Shown here in pieces: positions 58,177-58,451 of a DNA stretch of 58,451 bases; positions within the stretch are counted from its first letter, which is position 1, and each line of letters begins with the position of its first letter. Below the pieces are notes generated by a model. It saw nothing but the letters and a program-made list of their open reading frames with translations. It searched no databases and was not told the origin of the DNA. The DNA is taken from NCBI GenBank assembly GCA_021324095.1, contig JAJPJT010000103.1, positions 1 through 58,451 of the forward strand, given 5' to 3'. This DNA is from Gammaproteobacteria bacterium. Lineage in GTDB: Bacteria; Pseudomonadota; Gammaproteobacteria; Xanthomonadales; Rhodanobacteraceae. The position numbers were made by a program, and so were the translations under genes.

Positions 58177-58186
58177 GTCGCCGTGC

Positions 58187-58451
58187 TCAGGAAAGCTCCT
58201 GGAGCCGTGAATCAAAGTCCACGACCGCGGTGGTCAATGCGGTCAATGCGTCGCGTTCCAAGGGCGAAATGCCTGGGTTCCAGACTTCGAGAATCAAAGC
58301 GCGCGACGGTGCGTCGCCGATTGCGGCGTATTCGAAGCCGAAACTGGGATCGAATGCCAAGGCCTGGCCTGCGAGGAGTTGCCGAGGCTCGCCGCCCACC
58401 GTGACCTGCAGTGGCGCACCTCCGTCGAAGCCAATGACGATCGTACAGAAA
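58187..58451 (-). CDS. Aspartyl/asparaginyl beta-hydroxylase family protein, C-terminal part (truncated by window edge)
   Basis: The last 87 residues of a protein that enters from the right edge. It matches the C-terminal half of the AspH domain (PF05118): an LQVTVGGEPRQLLAGQALAF segment, then FDPSFGFEYAAIGDAPSRAL and LEVWNPGISPLERDAL, equivalent to the usual FDDSFxHxxxN and DxWHPxLSxxER blocks. The canonical metal-binding His of the SFxHE block reads SFGFE here, so the second metal ligand may be absent or shifted, a point worth checking on the full gene. AspH enzymes hydroxylate Asp/Asn side chains with 2-oxoglutarate and Fe(II). It is first of the minus-strand set leading into oxygenase copy 2. 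Confidence 0.8.
   Translation of the reverse strand, partial: FCTIVIGFDGGAPLQVTVGGEPRQLLAGQALAFDPSFGFEYAAIGDAPSRALILEVWNPGISPLERDALTALTTAVVDFDSRLQELS

Noticed and set aside
1..58451. Prophage, insertion sequence, integrative element, CRISPR or defence island
   Set aside because: No integrase, transposase, phage structural gene, cas gene, regular repeat-spacer array or tRNA-flanked direct repeats were found anywhere in the window.

Overview
The window is a GC-rich stretch of about 58 kb with long unidirectional operons, many 4-base ATGA/GTGA overlaps and gene families typical of Xanthomonadales: TonB-dependent receptors, a tricorn-like protease, an S53 peptidase and TPR-sulfotransferases. I infer a gammaproteobacterium close to Rhodanobacter, Dyella or Luteibacter. 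No rRNA, tRNA, transposase, integrase or CRISPR array is visible.

Layout. 0-3.3 kb: the end of a TonB-dependent receptor, a YfiR-family periplasmic protein, a CHASE8-type histidine kinase and a stand-alone receiver, all tightly coupled. 3.4-9.8 kb: an M3 peptidase, a small unknown protein and a tricorn-like lipoprotein protease. 9.9-12.2 kb: a minus-strand operon of a TMEM175-like channel, bioD and a zinc-ribbon methyltransferase. 12.3-14.7 kb: free methionine-(R)-sulfoxide reductase and an S53 sedolisin. 15-27.5 kb: a minus-strand glucan operon with a giant cyclic beta-1,2-glucan synthase, a GH39 enzyme, a GH144/glucoamylase-type enzyme and an SDR dehydrogenase. 28-32.2 kb: cyoABCD, a bo-type quinol oxidase without cyoE. 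32.4-36.9 kb: a minus-strand catabolic-looking set (GMC oxidoreductase, DoxX-like, cupin, SMP-30 lactonase, VOC protein) next to a divergent membrane-anchored cytochrome c. 37.9-45.1 kb: CBS protein, mtgA and two tandem paralogous GAF-GAF-GGDEF-EAL proteins.

45.4-58.4 kb is the most unusual part. It holds a secreted protein of unknown function, a TonB-dependent receptor with a long leader, two intact TPR-sulfotransferases, a TPR/2OG-Fe(II) oxygenase fusion, two paralogous prolyl-hydroxylase-like oxygenases, an aspartyl/asparaginyl beta-hydroxylase fragment at the edge, and two decayed sulfotransferase genes. I read this as a protein- or peptide-modification locus (sulfation plus hydroxylation) associated with an outer-membrane receptor; its substrate is not evident.

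Two proposals follow. First, the left-hand operon looks like the YfiBNR logic rewired: a YfiR-like protein is paired with a CHASE8 sensor, but the sensor sits on a histidine kinase instead of a diguanylate cyclase, with a TonB receptor as the outer-membrane partner. Second, the right-hand sulfotransferase/hydroxylase locus is the best candidate for an undescribed system. Several intergenic palindromes, some sharing a core, lie between operons.
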